From NCBI RefSeq assembly GCF_005405925.1, contig NZ_BJHV01000001.1:7006001-7070000 (forward strand): a stretch of DNA of 64,000 nt, given 5' to 3'. Positions 38,438 to 47,625 of this stretch are shown here, one piece after another. The notes below the pieces were generated by a model that did no database searches, was not told the origin of the DNA, and saw nothing but the letters and a program-made list of their open reading frames with translations. The stretch's first letter is position 1; each line of letters starts with the position of its first letter. The translations under genes and the position numbers were made by a program. The DNA is from Streptomyces antimycoticus (GTDB lineage Bacteria; Actinomycetota; Actinomycetes; Streptomycetales; Streptomycetaceae).

Positions 38438-40771
38438 TCAGAAGGTCAGCTTCCAGCTGTTGATGTAGCCGGTGTCCTGCGCGTACATGTCCTGGACCCG
38501 CAGCTTCCAGGTGCCGACCGCGGTCTCCGAGGACGCGTTCACGGTGTACGTGGTCCGCACGTCGTCCGCCGAGTCGAAGAGGCTGGCGCTCTTGAGCGGG
38601 TAGGCCGTACCGTCCGGGGCGATCAGGTCGATCGCCAGGTCGCCGCGGTAGCTGTGCACGATGTCCACACCCACCTGGAGGTTGGACGGCGCGTTGCCGG
38701 CCCGGCTCACCGCGATCGGCGAGGTGATCGGCGCACCCGCGTCGGGGATGGCGATGTCCGCGGTGTTCTCGAAGACATTGCCGCCACTGGTGTTCACGGT
38801 CCAGGTGAAGGCCGCCGTGCCGGTCTTGCCGGCCGAGTCGGTCACCGTGACCGTCACCTGGCTCGACCCGACGGTGGTCGGGGTCCCGGAGATCAGGCCG
38901 GTCGAGGAGTTGATCGACAGGCCCGCGGGCAGTCCATTGGCCGCGTAGGAGAGCGCGCCCGGGTTGGAGCTGGTCGCGGTGATCTGCAGGCTGGTGGCCT
39001 GGTTGACGATGCTGGTCTGGGCGCCGGGCGGGGTGACGGTGACGCCGTCGGCGATCCGGGTGCCGACGTTGACCCCGGCCCAGGCGCCCGCCACCGCGTT
39101 GTACTGCGCGCTGCCCTGGCCGAAGAGCTCGCCCGCCGCCCACAGCGTGGCGTCACGGGCGCCCGCGTAGTTGGTGTTGGAGGTCATCCGCTGGCTCAGC
39201 GCCTTGAACCAGATCTTCTCCGCGTTGCCCCGTCCGATGCCGGTGACCGGGAGGTTGTCGTAGGTCGGGCTGTCGTAGCTGACGCCGTTGATGACCTTGG
39301 CGCCGCTGCCCTCGGAGAGCAGGTAGAAGAAGTGGTTGGCGATGCCGGACGAGTAGTGGACGTCCACATTGCCGACACCGGAGTACCAGCTGTCCTTGGA
39401 GGCCCCGTCCTTGCTGGGCTTGTCCATGTAGCGCAGCGGGGTGCCGTCGCCATTGATGTCGATCTTCTCGCCGACGAGGTAGTCCCCGGGGTCGCTCGCG
39501 TTGTTCGCGTAGAACTCGACGGCGGCGGCGAAGATGTCGGAGGTGCCTTCGTTGAGCCCGCCGGACTCACCGCTGTAGGTGAGGTTGGCGGTGGCCGCGG
39601 TGACCCCGTGGCTCATCTCGTGGGCGGCGACATCGATGGAGGTCAGCGGCTTGGCGTTGCCCGAGCCGTCGCCGTACGTCATGCAGAAGCAGGCGTCCTG
39701 CCAGAAGGCGTTGACATAGCCGCTGCTGTAGTGGACCCGGGAGTACGCCCCGACGCCGTCGCCCCTGATGCCGGTGCGGCCGTGGACGTTCTTGTAGTAG
39801 TCCCAGGTCTCGGCGGCGCCGTAGTGCGCGTCCACACCGGCGGTCGCGGCGTCGGAGGTGTTGCCGCTGCCCCAGACGTCGTCGGCGTCGGTGAAGAGCG
39901 TGCCGGTGCCCGAGGTGCCGCGGTTGAGGTTGTACGTCTTGTGGTTGCCGCGGCCGGAGTCGGTGAGGTTGTACGAGCCCGCGCTGCCCGAGGTGCCGAG
40001 GGTCACCTGGCCGCTGTACTGGCTGTTCCCGGTGCCCTTCTTGACACCCTGGAACTCGAACAGCTTCGTGCCGGTGGCCGCGTCGGTGATGACGTGCAGC
40101 TCGTTCGGGGCGCCGTCCTCCTGGAGGCCGCCGACGACCGTCTCATAGGCGAGGGCCGGGGTGCCCTTCGCGGCCCAGATCACCTTGCGGGGCGCCCGCT
40201 CGGCCTCGGTCTTCCGCGAACCCTGCGCGTTCGCCGCCTTCACGGCGGCCTTCTCGGCGGTGGCGGGCGCGACGGCGGCGGTGGTGGTCGGCACGGTCAG
40301 CCGGGCCTTGGTCGCCTTGGCGACGGTCAGCTGCGCACCGCTCTTCGCCCGGTCGACGACCAGATCGCCGCCGAGGACGGGCAGTCCGGCGTAGGTGCGC
40401 TCGTAGCGGGTGTGGGTGGTGCCGTCGGCGTCCTTGATGACGTCCTTGACGACCAGCTTCTCCTTGGCGCCGAGCCCGAGACCCTTGGCGGCCGTGCCCT
40501 TGGCGGCGTCGGCCTTCCGGATCAGCTCGGCGCGCTGGGCGGGGGAGAGCTTGGCGGGCAGGGCGCCGGGGTCGGGGGCGCCGGATACCGTGCGGGCGGC
40601 GGGGCGGTCGGCGGCACCGTCCTGGCGGGCGGCGGCGGTGCCGCTCTGGAAGCCGACGCCGATCATCGCCGCCGCGACGACCAGCGCACCGGTGGCTACA
40701 CCTCGTTGACCTGGGGTGCGACCGGATCTGCGGGTGCTGGGTCTGAGGTGCCGTTGGGGGAGGGATCTCAC
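38438..40771 (-). CDS. Secreted M4 metalloprotease 3 with Ig-like and P domains
   Basis: 777 residues from GTG 40771 (AAGGAG upstream). Signal peptide (GALVVAAAMIGVGFQSGTAA, about 27-46), FTP propeptide (KEKLVVKDVIKDADGTTHTR), M4 catalytic domain with VAAHEMSHG (the residue before HExxH is Ala rather than Gly) and SGGLNEGTSDIFA, then an Ig-like module (LQITATSSNPGALSYAANGL, about 590-670) and a proprotein-convertase P-domain (NVFENTADIAIPDAGAPITS to WKLRVQDMYAQDTGYINSW, about 670-777). The extra modules probably aid folding or substrate contact. A four-copy 69-bp repeat lies upstream. Confidence 0.94.
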   Translation of the reverse strand: MRSLPQRHLRPSTRRSGRTPGQRGVATGALVVAAAMIGVGFQSGTAAARQDGAADRPAARTVSGAPDPGALPAKLSPAQRAELIRKADAAKGTAAKGLGLGAKEKLVVKDVIKDADGTTHTRYERTYAGLPVLGGDLVVDRAKSGAQLTVAKATKARLTVPTTTAAVAPATAEKAAVKAANAQGSRKTEAERAPRKVIWAAKGTPALAYETVVGGLQEDGAPNELHVITDAATGTKLFEFQGVKKGTGNSQYSGQVTLGTSGSAGSYNLTDSGRGNHKTYNLNRGTSGTGTLFTDADDVWGSGNTSDAATAGVDAHYGAAETWDYYKNVHGRTGIRGDGVGAYSRVHYSSGYVNAFWQDACFCMTYGDGSGNAKPLTSIDVAAHEMSHGVTAATANLTYSGESGGLNEGTSDIFAAAVEFYANNASDPGDYLVGEKIDINGDGTPLRYMDKPSKDGASKDSWYSGVGNVDVHYSSGIANHFFYLLSEGSGAKVINGVSYDSPTYDNLPVTGIGRGNAEKIWFKALSQRMTSNTNYAGARDATLWAAGELFGQGSAQYNAVAGAWAGVNVGTRIADGVTVTPPGAQTSIVNQATSLQITATSSNPGALSYAANGLPAGLSINSSTGLISGTPTTVGSSQVTVTVTDSAGKTGTAAFTWTVNTSGGNVFENTADIAIPDAGAPITSPIAVSRAGNAPSNLQVGVDIVHSYRGDLAIDLIAPDGTAYPLKSASLFDSADDVRTTYTVNASSETAVGTWKLRVQDMYAQDTGYINSWKLTF

Positions 40772-40868
40772 GCTGACTCCTTCTGCGCTGGCCGCACGGT
40801 GGCACGGCCGGGACGACCGGGCGGCTGGGTCGCCGTCCGGGCAGGGCAGGGCAGAGCGGGGTACCGTC

Positions 40869-41144
40869 CCCTGGCGTTACCGGGTGCGCCCTGCCGCAGA
40901 CGTACGACGGGGCGCGGCCGCGGTGCGACCGGGGGTTCCCTGGCGTTACCGGGTGCGCCCTGCCGCAGACGTACGACGGGGCGCGGCCGCGGTGCGACCG
41001 GGGTTTCCCTGGCGTTACCGGGTGCGCCCTGCCGCAGACGAACGACGGGGCGCGGCCGCGGTGCGACCGGGGGTTCCCTGGCGTTACCGGGTGCGCCCTG
41101 CCGCAGACGAACGACGGGGCGCGGCCGCGGTGCGACCGGGGTGT
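40869..41144. repeat. Four tandem 69-bp repeats
   Basis: Four units of exactly 69 bp, each beginning CCCTGGCGTTACCGGGTGCG and ending in GCGGCCGCGGTGCGACCGGG. Only a few bases differ between units. It lies in the 585-bp gap between the third protease (start 40771, leftward) and the DinB-like gene (start 41357, rightward). Both strands stay open across the repeat, but no start with a ribosome site precedes it. The rest of the gap shows TTGACA at 41269 without a good -10 box. Confidence 0.9.
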
Positions 41145-41356
41145 GGGGGTACGGCGGGAGAGCGGCGTCACGCTGTGGGAATGTGCTGCGCCCCCGGCCG
41201 AGGGAAGAGTGGCACCACTGGACTTGACCTGTCAGGATCGCGACAAGAACTTGTCCGGAAAGCGTCCGTTGACAGCTATGCCGTGTTCGTATGACGGTGA
41301 TTTACGGTCAAATTCGGCAATGCCCGATGTCGGTGGCGTTCCGTAGCATCGCCCCC

Positions 41357-41881
41357 ATGTCCGACCCCGTGAACCCGATCGACGAGCCCCCGCCTGCGCT
41401 GACCGAGCCTCACCACCTGCTCGGCGCCTATCTCGACTACTTCCGCTCCGTCGTGCCCAACAAGCTCGATGGCCTCGCGGAGCACGAGCTGCGCACCAGC
41501 CGACTGCCGTCCGGCTGGACCCCGTTGGAACTGCTCCACCATCTGACCCATGTCGAACGGCGCTGGCTGCGCTGGGGATTCCTGGGCGAGGCGGTGGACG
41601 AGCCCTGGGGCGACCGCGGTCCCGAGGACCGATGGCAGGTCCCCGAGGGCATGTCGTCCGCCGAGGTGCGGGCGCGGTACGAGGAGCAGTGCGCCTGGTC
41701 GCGGGCGACCGTCGCGGGCGTACCGCTGGAGCGGCGGGCGGCCACCGGCGGGCGGTTCACCGCCGAGGCCGAGGCCCCGACGCTCGGCTGGATCCTCTTC
41801 CACCTGCTCCAGGAGTACGCCCGCCACGCCGGACAGCTCGATGTCGTACGGGAGTTGGCCGACGGCTCGGTCGGTGAGTGA
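41357..41881 (+). CDS. DinB-superfamily (DUF664) protein
   Basis: 174 residues from ATG 41357; no ribosome site, so perhaps leaderless. Typical DinB/YfiT four-helix layout with possible metal histidines in LLHHLTHVERRWLRWG (about 57-72) and the closing YARHAGQLDVVREL (about 155-168). The superfamily includes thiol-dependent (mycothiol or bacillithiol) transferases and many proteins of unknown role. It ends 17 bp from the convergent pepE gene. Confidence 0.85.
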   Translation: MSDPVNPIDEPPPALTEPHHLLGAYLDYFRSVVPNKLDGLAEHELRTSRLPSGWTPLELLHHLTHVERRWLRWGFLGEAVDEPWGDRGPEDRWQVPEGMSSAEVRARYEEQCAWSRATVAGVPLERRAATGGRFTAEAEAPTLGWILFHLLQEYARHAGQLDVVRELADGSVGE

Positions 41882-41898
41882 GACGCCCGGCCCCGCGG

Positions 41899-42636
41899 TC
41901 AGGACGAGTGCACGGCGGAGTCGAAGCGCGACTCCTCCCGCAGCAGCGCGCTCAGATCGGCCCCGGGACGCAGCTCGGCCGGGTCCTCACCCCTGCGGAA
42001 GAGGATCGCCCCGGCGTCGATGCCGCCCAGCGTCAGCCGGTCCGCGTCCCGGCGCAGCCAGGTGCCCTCGCGCAGCCCGACCACGGGGACGTCGTTCTCC
42101 TCCAGGAACTGCTCGAGCCGCAGGGCCCGGCTCTCGCCCATATGGGCGGTGTCCGGGTCGGCGTCGAGGTAGTGCGGGTTGATCTGGAACGGCAGCAGCC
42201 CCAGCGCCTCGAAGGTGGGCGGCTGGACGATGGGCATGTCGTTGGAGGTGCGCAGGGTCGGGCAGGCCATGTTGGTGCCCGCGCTGGAGCCCATGTAGAT
42301 CGCGCCCGCGGCCACCCGTTCCCGTATCGCCCGGACCAGATCGCGCTCGTGCAACGCCTTGAGCAGCCGGAAGCTGTTGCCACCGCCGACGAACACCGCC
42401 TGCGCCCCGCGCACCAGCTCGGCCGGGTCGGCGGCGGTGTGCGCACCGGTGACCTCCACGCCCAGCGGCTCCAGGGCCGTGGCCACCTTGGCGGTGTAGC
42501 CGTCGTGGTCGGCCAGCGCGTACGGCACGAAGACGAGCCGGCGCGCGCCGTCCAGCGCCGAGGCGATCTCCTCGAGTGCGTGGTCCAGATAGCCGCGGCC
42601 GGGCGCGGCGGAGTTCGACAGCAGCAGCAACTGCAT
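41899..42636 (-). CDS. pepE: Dipeptidase E (PepE, S51 family)
   Basis: 245 residues, close to the usual length. The fold signature starts LLLLSNSAAPGRGYLDHA. The nucleophile serine is in YMGSSAGTNMA (about 117), with VFVGGGNSFRLL (about 83-94) and FQINPHYLDAD (about 150). PepE cleaves dipeptides with N-terminal aspartate. It follows the IclR regulator on the same strand after about 150 bp, across from the DUF1177 operon, suggesting a shared function in using Asp-containing peptides. The gap holds a GCGGTAC repeat. Confidence 0.9.
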   Translation of the reverse strand: MQLLLLSNSAAPGRGYLDHALEEIASALDGARRLVFVPYALADHDGYTAKVATALEPLGVEVTGAHTAADPAELVRGAQAVFVGGGNSFRLLKALHERDLVRAIRERVAAGAIYMGSSAGTNMACPTLRTSNDMPIVQPPTFEALGLLPFQINPHYLDADPDTAHMGESRALRLEQFLEENDVPVVGLREGTWLRRDADRLTLGGIDAGAILFRRGEDPAELRPGADLSALLREESRFDSAVHSS

Positions 42637-42667
42637 GAGGGGGCCTTTCTGGCGGAACGGTGGAACG

Positions 42668-42695
42668 GCGGTACGGCGGTACGGCGGTACGGCGG
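42668..42695. repeat. Four copies of GCGGTAC
   Basis: A perfect heptamer tract between pepE and the IclR gene, about 30 bp upstream of the pepE start, with a degenerate extension before it. Confidence 0.7.
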
Positions 42696-42789
42696 TACGG
42701 AGGGCTCGGGCGGTGAGGGGAGTGGGGGGATTTGGGGTGAATTGTCGGGACGGGCGGTACGGCGCGCGGATGGGCGCCGCTCGGCGCCG

Positions 42790-43593
42790 CTAGCGGCGCG
42801 GGGCGCGCCGCGGCCGGGTCGGCGTCAGCAGCCTGCCCAGATCGGCGGCGCCCTGCAGCAGCGGCGCGATCAGCTGCTCCCGGCGGGGGCGCAGCACCTC
42901 GGGCGCGGCGGCCAGAGTCAGGGTGCCCACCGGACGTCTGCCTACCAGAACCGGCGCCGCGAGCGCCGCGCTGTCCGGATCGTACTCGCCCTCGGAGTAG
43001 GCGTAGCCGTCGCGCCGCACCTGCGAGAAGCGCTCCTCGAGCCGCACCGGATCGGTCGGCGTGTGCTCGCTGAAGCGCGCCATCGGGCGGCCGTACAGCA
43101 GCACGGCCCGGTCACCGGGCGGGAGCATACCGAAGTAGGCGCGGGAGGTGGCGCCGGCGTGTGCCGGGTACAGCTCGCCCGCCAGCACGTAGTAGCGCAG
43201 CGGGCCGGTGGCCCCGTCCACCGCCGCGACGCAGCGCATGTGCACCCCGTCCGGGACCGCGAACAGCGTGTTCACCCCGACCGCCTCGGCCAGCGCCTCC
43301 AGGATCGGCCGGGCCAGGCTGGCCATGCCGCCGCCCCGCTCCCACACCCAGGACAGATGCCACACCGCCGGGCCCAGCCGATAGCGGCGTGAGCGCTTGT
43401 CGGAGACCAGGAAGCCCCGGTAGGCCAGCGCGGCCAGCAGCCGCTGGGCCACCGACTTGTCCAGCCCGAACTCCTCGGCGATCTCGGTGACGCCCCACTC
43501 GGGGCGCTCGCGGTCGAAGGCGAGCAGCACGTTCAGCACACGGTCCGCGGTCTGGAGGGGCGGGGCGCCGGTTACGGGCTTCTGTTCAGGCAT
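42790..43593 (-). CDS. IclR-family transcriptional regulator
   Basis: About 267 residues from ATG 43593. N-terminal winged helix (TEIAEEFGLDKSVAQRLLAA, about 32-51) and the C-terminal IclR ligand domain (LAEAVGVNTLFAVPDGVHM, AGATSRAYFGMLPPGDRA, YAYSEGEYDPDSAALAAPV). IclR regulators usually act on the divergent operon and bind a small metabolite. A perfect palindrome lies 17 bp upstream of its start, between it and the DUF1177 operon. Confidence 0.9.
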   Translation of the reverse strand: MPEQKPVTGAPPLQTADRVLNVLLAFDRERPEWGVTEIAEEFGLDKSVAQRLLAALAYRGFLVSDKRSRRYRLGPAVWHLSWVWERGGGMASLARPILEALAEAVGVNTLFAVPDGVHMRCVAAVDGATGPLRYYVLAGELYPAHAGATSRAYFGMLPPGDRAVLLYGRPMARFSEHTPTDPVRLEERFSQVRRDGYAYSEGEYDPDSAALAAPVLVGRRPVGTLTLAAAPEVLRPRREQLIAPLLQGAADLGRLLTPTRPRRAPRR

Positions 43594-43609
43594 GTCGAAA
43601 GAGTAAACA

Positions 43610-43626
43610 TTCTCGGATATCGAGAA
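43610..43626. promoter_or_regulatory. Candidate IclR operator
   Basis: TTCTCG-GATAT-CGAGAA has perfect 6-bp arms. It is embedded in an AT-rich stretch in otherwise GC-rich DNA, 17 bp upstream of the iclR-type start, and fits an autoregulatory site also controlling the divergent operon. Confidence 0.6.
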
Positions 43627-43762
43627 AACATTGCGCACAGCGCGACGCCGGGCGGACCCTGGCGGAGCCGACGGCCGGGCGGATCCCCGGCCAGGCCGGC
43701 GCCCGGTGGCAGTGCCCGCCCCGCGCGCCGCTTCCCCCGCCCGTCCGGTCGGGCCATCGACG

Positions 43763-43902
43763 TCACCGATCGCCTTACCGAGGCATGACCGATCGCCTCA
43801 CCGACGGCCTTACCGACCGCATCTGCCGATCACATCGCCGACGGCGTCCGTGACCGCATTACCGATCACATCACCGACCCCATCACCAACCGCATCACCC
43901 CG
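43763..43902. repeat. Imperfect ACCGATC/ACCGACC repeat array
   Basis: About a dozen imperfect 9-15-bp units built on ACCGATCGCC and ACCGATCACATC fill the leader region just before the DUF1177 gene. No convincing short gene is present. Confidence 0.6.
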
Positions 43903-43918
43903 CCGTGAGAGGCCAGCC

Positions 43919-44881
43919 GTGCTCAAACACGTCCTTGACATCATCGAACTCCTCGACCGTCCGCAGACCAGCGGCGCCCTCCTCGCCGACCATCTGCGCG
44001 CGGTCCAGGCCGCGGCCGGAGCCGACCCGCAGACGGCGCCCCAGGTCGAGGTACGCACCGTTGAGGGCGACAAGGGCAGCACGGACTTCGTCTCCGTCAC
44101 CGTCCCCGGCCGCCGCGGCAAGCTGGGCCGCGGCGACGCCCCGACCCTGGGCATCCTCGGCCGGCTCGGCGGAGTCGGGGCCCGCCCGGAGCGGATCGGG
44201 CTGGTCTCGGACGCCGACGGGGCGGTGGCGGCGCTGTCCGCCGCGGCCAAGCTGCTGGACATGCACGCCCGCGGCGACGTCCTGGACGGCGATGTCACGC
44301 TCTCCACTCACGTCTCCGGCTGGGCCCCCACCCAGCCGCACGACCCCGTGCCCTTCATGGACTCCCCGGTGGACACCCTGGTGTGCAACCGCGAGGAGAT
44401 CTCGCCCGCGATGGATGCGGTCGTCTCCATCGACACCACCAAGGGCAACCGGCTGCTCAACCACCGTGGCGTCGCCCTGTCGCCGACGGTCTGCCAGGGC
44501 TGGATCCTGCGGGTCAGCGAGGATCTGGTGGCCGTCCTGGAGAGCGTGACCGGCGAGTCGGCGCGCATCCTGCCGATCACCACGCAGGACATCACCCCGT
44601 ACGGCAACGGAGTGCACCACCTCAACTCCATCCTCCAGCCCGCCGTCGCCACCACCGCCCCCGTCGTCGGCCTCGCGATCACGGCGGGCTCGGCGGTGGC
44701 CGGATGCGCCACCGGCGCCAGCCATGAGACCGACATCGCGGTCGCGGCCCGGTTCGCGGTCGAGACCGCGAAGGAGTTCGGACGCGGCGTCGCCCGCTTC
44801 CTGGACCCCAAGGAGTTCGCGCGCCTGGTCGAGCTGTACGGACCCATGACCCACCTCCAGGCCCTCACCCCGGCGGGGTGA
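43919..44881 (+). CDS. DUF1177 family protein
   Basis: 320 residues from GTG 43919, with GAGAGG upstream. Family features: LKHVLDIIELLDRP at the start, then TLGILGRLGGVGARPERIGL (about 78), DGDVTLSTHVSGWAPTQPHD (about 122) and PITTQDITPYGNGVHHLNSI (about 220). The biochemical role of DUF1177 is not known; its sequence has the look of an enzyme with several conserved His, Asp and Glu. It heads a four-gene unit with an OPT-like transporter, AroM and an Asp/Glu racemase-family protein. Confidence 0.85.
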   Translation: MLKHVLDIIELLDRPQTSGALLADHLRAVQAAAGADPQTAPQVEVRTVEGDKGSTDFVSVTVPGRRGKLGRGDAPTLGILGRLGGVGARPERIGLVSDADGAVAALSAAAKLLDMHARGDVLDGDVTLSTHVSGWAPTQPHDPVPFMDSPVDTLVCNREEISPAMDAVVSIDTTKGNRLLNHRGVALSPTVCQGWILRVSEDLVAVLESVTGESARILPITTQDITPYGNGVHHLNSILQPAVATTAPVVGLAITAGSAVAGCATGASHETDIAVAARFAVETAKEFGRGVARFLDPKEFARLVELYGPMTHLQALTPAG

Positions 44882-44941
44882 CCGACCCGTCCCCAGCGGT
44901 CGGGCGACCGACCCGTCCCCACGGACCCCGCAGGAGTCCCC

Positions 44942-46638
44942 ATGAACCCGAACCCCCAGGCCGGCGCTGACACCGCGGCCGCGGACGCCCCACCGCGATC
45001 GCACCCCAGAGCCTTCGAGCCGGTCACCCTCGTCCTCACCATCGTGCTGTCGGTCCTCGGCGCCCTGATCGGCATCGTGCTGGTCACCTCGCTCGGGGTG
45101 TCGCCCAACACGGCCGTGATCGGCGCCCTGGTGGCGATGCTCATCGGCCGTATCCCGGTCGGCGTGCTGACCCGGATGCGCTCCAAGCACCGGCAGAACC
45201 TGGTGCAATCGGCGATCTCCGGCTCCACCTTCGCCGCGGCCAACTCCCTGCTCACCCCGATCGCGGTGCCGTTCGCCCTGGGGCGTAACGACCTGGTGTG
45301 GCCCATGCTCGGCGGGGCCGTCATCGGCCTCGCCGTCGACAGCTGGGTGCTGTACCGGGTGTTCGACTCCAAGCTGCTGCCCGCCACCGGGTCGTGGCCG
45401 GCGGGGATCGCGGCGGCCGAGACGATCAAGGCCGGGGACACCGGCGGGCGCAAGGCCGCGATCCTGGGCGCGGGTGCGGTGATCGGCTTCGTCGGCGCGC
45501 TGTTCAAGCTGCCGACCAGTGCCGCGGGTGTGGGGTTCCTGGGCAATATCTGGGCGCTCGCCATGTTCGGGGTCGGGCTGACCGTGGGGCAGTACGCCCC
45601 CGAGTTCGGGTTCGACCTGGGCGCTCGCCATGTGCCGCACGGGCTGATGATCGGCGCGGGGCTCGTTGCCCTGGCGCAGGCGCTGCTGCTGATGCGGACG
45701 CGAAAGGGCGGGGCGAAGGGGGCCGCCGAGAGTCCGGCCGCCGACGGCTCGGCCGTCGACAGTCCGGACGCCGACGGCGGCCTTACGGTCCAGGCCCCCA
45801 GCTGCGCAGGGGACTGCTGGAGGGCATGGGCCTCTTCGTCTGCGGCGCGATCGTGGTCGCGATCGCGGGCGGTGTGGTGGGAGGGCTCTCCCTGCCCGCC
45901 CTGGTCGGCTGGGTGCTGCTGGCCGGTGTCGCCGCCATCGTCCACCAGCTGATCGTGGGGCTGGCGGCGATGCACTCCGGCTGGTTCCCGGCCTTCGCCG
46001 TCACCCTGATCTTCCTGATCATCGGTCTGGTGCTGCACATCCCGACCGTGCCGCTCGCCCTGCTGGTCGGCTACACGGCCTCCACCGGCCCCGCCTTCGC
46101 CGACCTCGGCTACGACTTCAAGGCGGGCTGGCTGCTGCGCCGGGACGCCGCGCCCTGGCGGCCGTTCGAGATCGAGGGGCGGCGCCAGCAGTACCTCGCC
46201 CAGCTCGTCGGCTTCGGCGTCGCGCTGGTCGTCGTCGCCCTCGCCTGGAAGGCCTTCTTCTCCGACGGCAAGGTGCCGCCGGTCGCCGAGGTCTACGTCA
46301 CCACCATCAAGACCGGCCTCGAGCCCGGCACCATGACCACCATGCTGCTGTGGGCGATCCCCGGCGCGCTCGTCCAGCTCCTCGGCGGACCCTCCCGGCA
46401 GATGGGCGTCCTGCTGGCCACCGGACTTCTGGTGGCCACGCCCCAGGCCGGATGGATGGTCCTCGGTGCACTGGTCGTCCGTCAGCTCTACACCCGGTGG
46501 CGGCGGCGCGGGATCGCCGACGCGGAGGCGCGCAAGGAGTCCGACGAGCAGGCCGAGAACGACCTGTCGCTGGTCGGCGCCGGACTCGTCGCCGGAAGCT
46601 CCCTCAACGACGTGGGCCAGCTCACCAAGGCCCTGTGA
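44942..46638 (+). CDS. OPT/YSL-like transporter (one-base frameshift)
   Basis: A polytopic membrane protein, about 565 residues after repair, from ATG 44942 (AGGAG upstream). The first half has about six membrane segments (LVLTIVLSVLGALIGIVLV, SLLTPIAVPFALG). The second half has about six more (LFVCGAIVVAIAGGVVGGLS, GTMTTMLLWAIPGALVQLLG). The break is at 45795-45799, where five C need a sixth to join VQAP to QLRRGLLEGMGLF between the halves. The assignment to the oligopeptide transporter superfamily rests on general pattern and on the DUF1177 context, so the substrate is open. Confidence 0.75.
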
Positions 46639-46694
46639 GGAAGGTCCTGAGGAAGGTGCGTGAGGAAGGCCCAGTGAGAAAGGACGTGCACGCT

Positions 46695-47461
46695 GTGGAC
46701 GACATGGACACCACGGAGACCAGGGAGACCGAGGGCCCCGAACACCCGGCGGGCGCCCCGGCCCTCGGCCTCGTCACCATCGGCCAGGCCCCGCGCGCCG
46801 ACCTCCGCCCGGACGCCGAACCGCTGCTGCCCGGGGTGCGCCTGGTCGAGCACGGCGCGCTCGACGCCGAACGGTTCGACGGCGACGCCGAGGCGGCGAC
46901 CCGCCGGCTGCTGGCCCCGAGGACGGCGAGGCACCGCTGATCTCCCGGCTGCGCGACGGCCGTTCGGTACTGCTCGGGCACGGGGCGATCGTCCCGCGCA
47001 TCACGGACGCGGTCGCCCGCGCGGAGCGGGACGGCGCCGCCGCGACCCTGCTGCTGTGCACCGGCCGCTTTCCCGCGGTGCGGGCCCGGCGGCCGCTGCT
47101 GTTCGCCGAACCGCTGGTGCAGCAGGCCGTCGCCGCGACCGTGGGCACCGACCCCGTGGGCATCGTCTGCCCGCAGCCCGACCAGGCCGAGGATGTCTCC
47201 CACCGCTGGGCGGAACTGCTGCCGGGCCGGGTCCAGGCCGCGACCGCCGATCCGTACGGCCCCGCCGAGCGCGTCCTGGACGACATCGCTACCGCCGCGC
47301 GCACCCTCGCCGACCGCGGCAGCTCCTGGCTCGTCCTGGACTGCATCGGCTACACGGAACAGATGCGCACCGCCGCCGTGCGGGCCGCGGGCCGCCCCGT
47401 GCTGCTGGCCCGCGCCATCGCCGTCCGCATGGCGGCGGAGGTGGTGGCGGCCTCAGCGTGA
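46695..47461 (+). CDS. aroM: AroM family protein (one-base frameshift)
   Basis: About 255 residues after repair, from GTG 46695 (AAAGGA upstream; ATG 46704 is an alternative). Family signatures: LGLVTIGQAPRADL (about 27-40), LLLCTGRFPAV (about 116), and WLVLDCIGYTEQMR (about 212). The frame breaks at 46915-46918, where four C need a fifth to read LLAPEDGEAPLISRL. AroM has the Asp/Glu/hydantoin racemase-like fold with two cysteines, but its activity is not established. It begins 56 bp after the transporter stop. Confidence 0.85.
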
Positions 47462-47481
47462 CGATGGCGCGGCGCCGCCGC

Positions 47482-47556
47482 GCACCGGGCCACACGCCGC
47501 CGCCGTGCACCGGGCCACACGCCGCCGTCGTGCACCGGGCCACACGCCGCCGCCCC
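47482..47556. repeat. Three tandem 25-bp repeats
   Basis: Three units close to GCACCGGGCCACACGCCGCC lie between aroM and the racemase-family gene, inside the presumed operon. Confidence 0.8.
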
Positions 47557-47625
47557 GTAAGGCTTCCGCACACCCACCCAGACCCTCCGCCCGCCGCGCA
47601 GCGCCCCACCCGCCGGAGGTCCACC

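Noticed and set aside
40869..41144. CRISPR array
   Set aside because: The four units are directly adjacent with no spacers and there are no cas genes.
40869..41144. Repetitive protein encoded by the 69-bp array
   Set aside because: Frames are open on both strands but no start codon with a ribosome site leads in, and composition is Arg-rich as expected by chance.
38654..41227. 857-residue plus-strand frame opposite M4 protease 3
   Set aside because: Val/Gly/Asp-rich mirror of the protease gene; the minus frame has signal peptide, zinc site and ribosome site.
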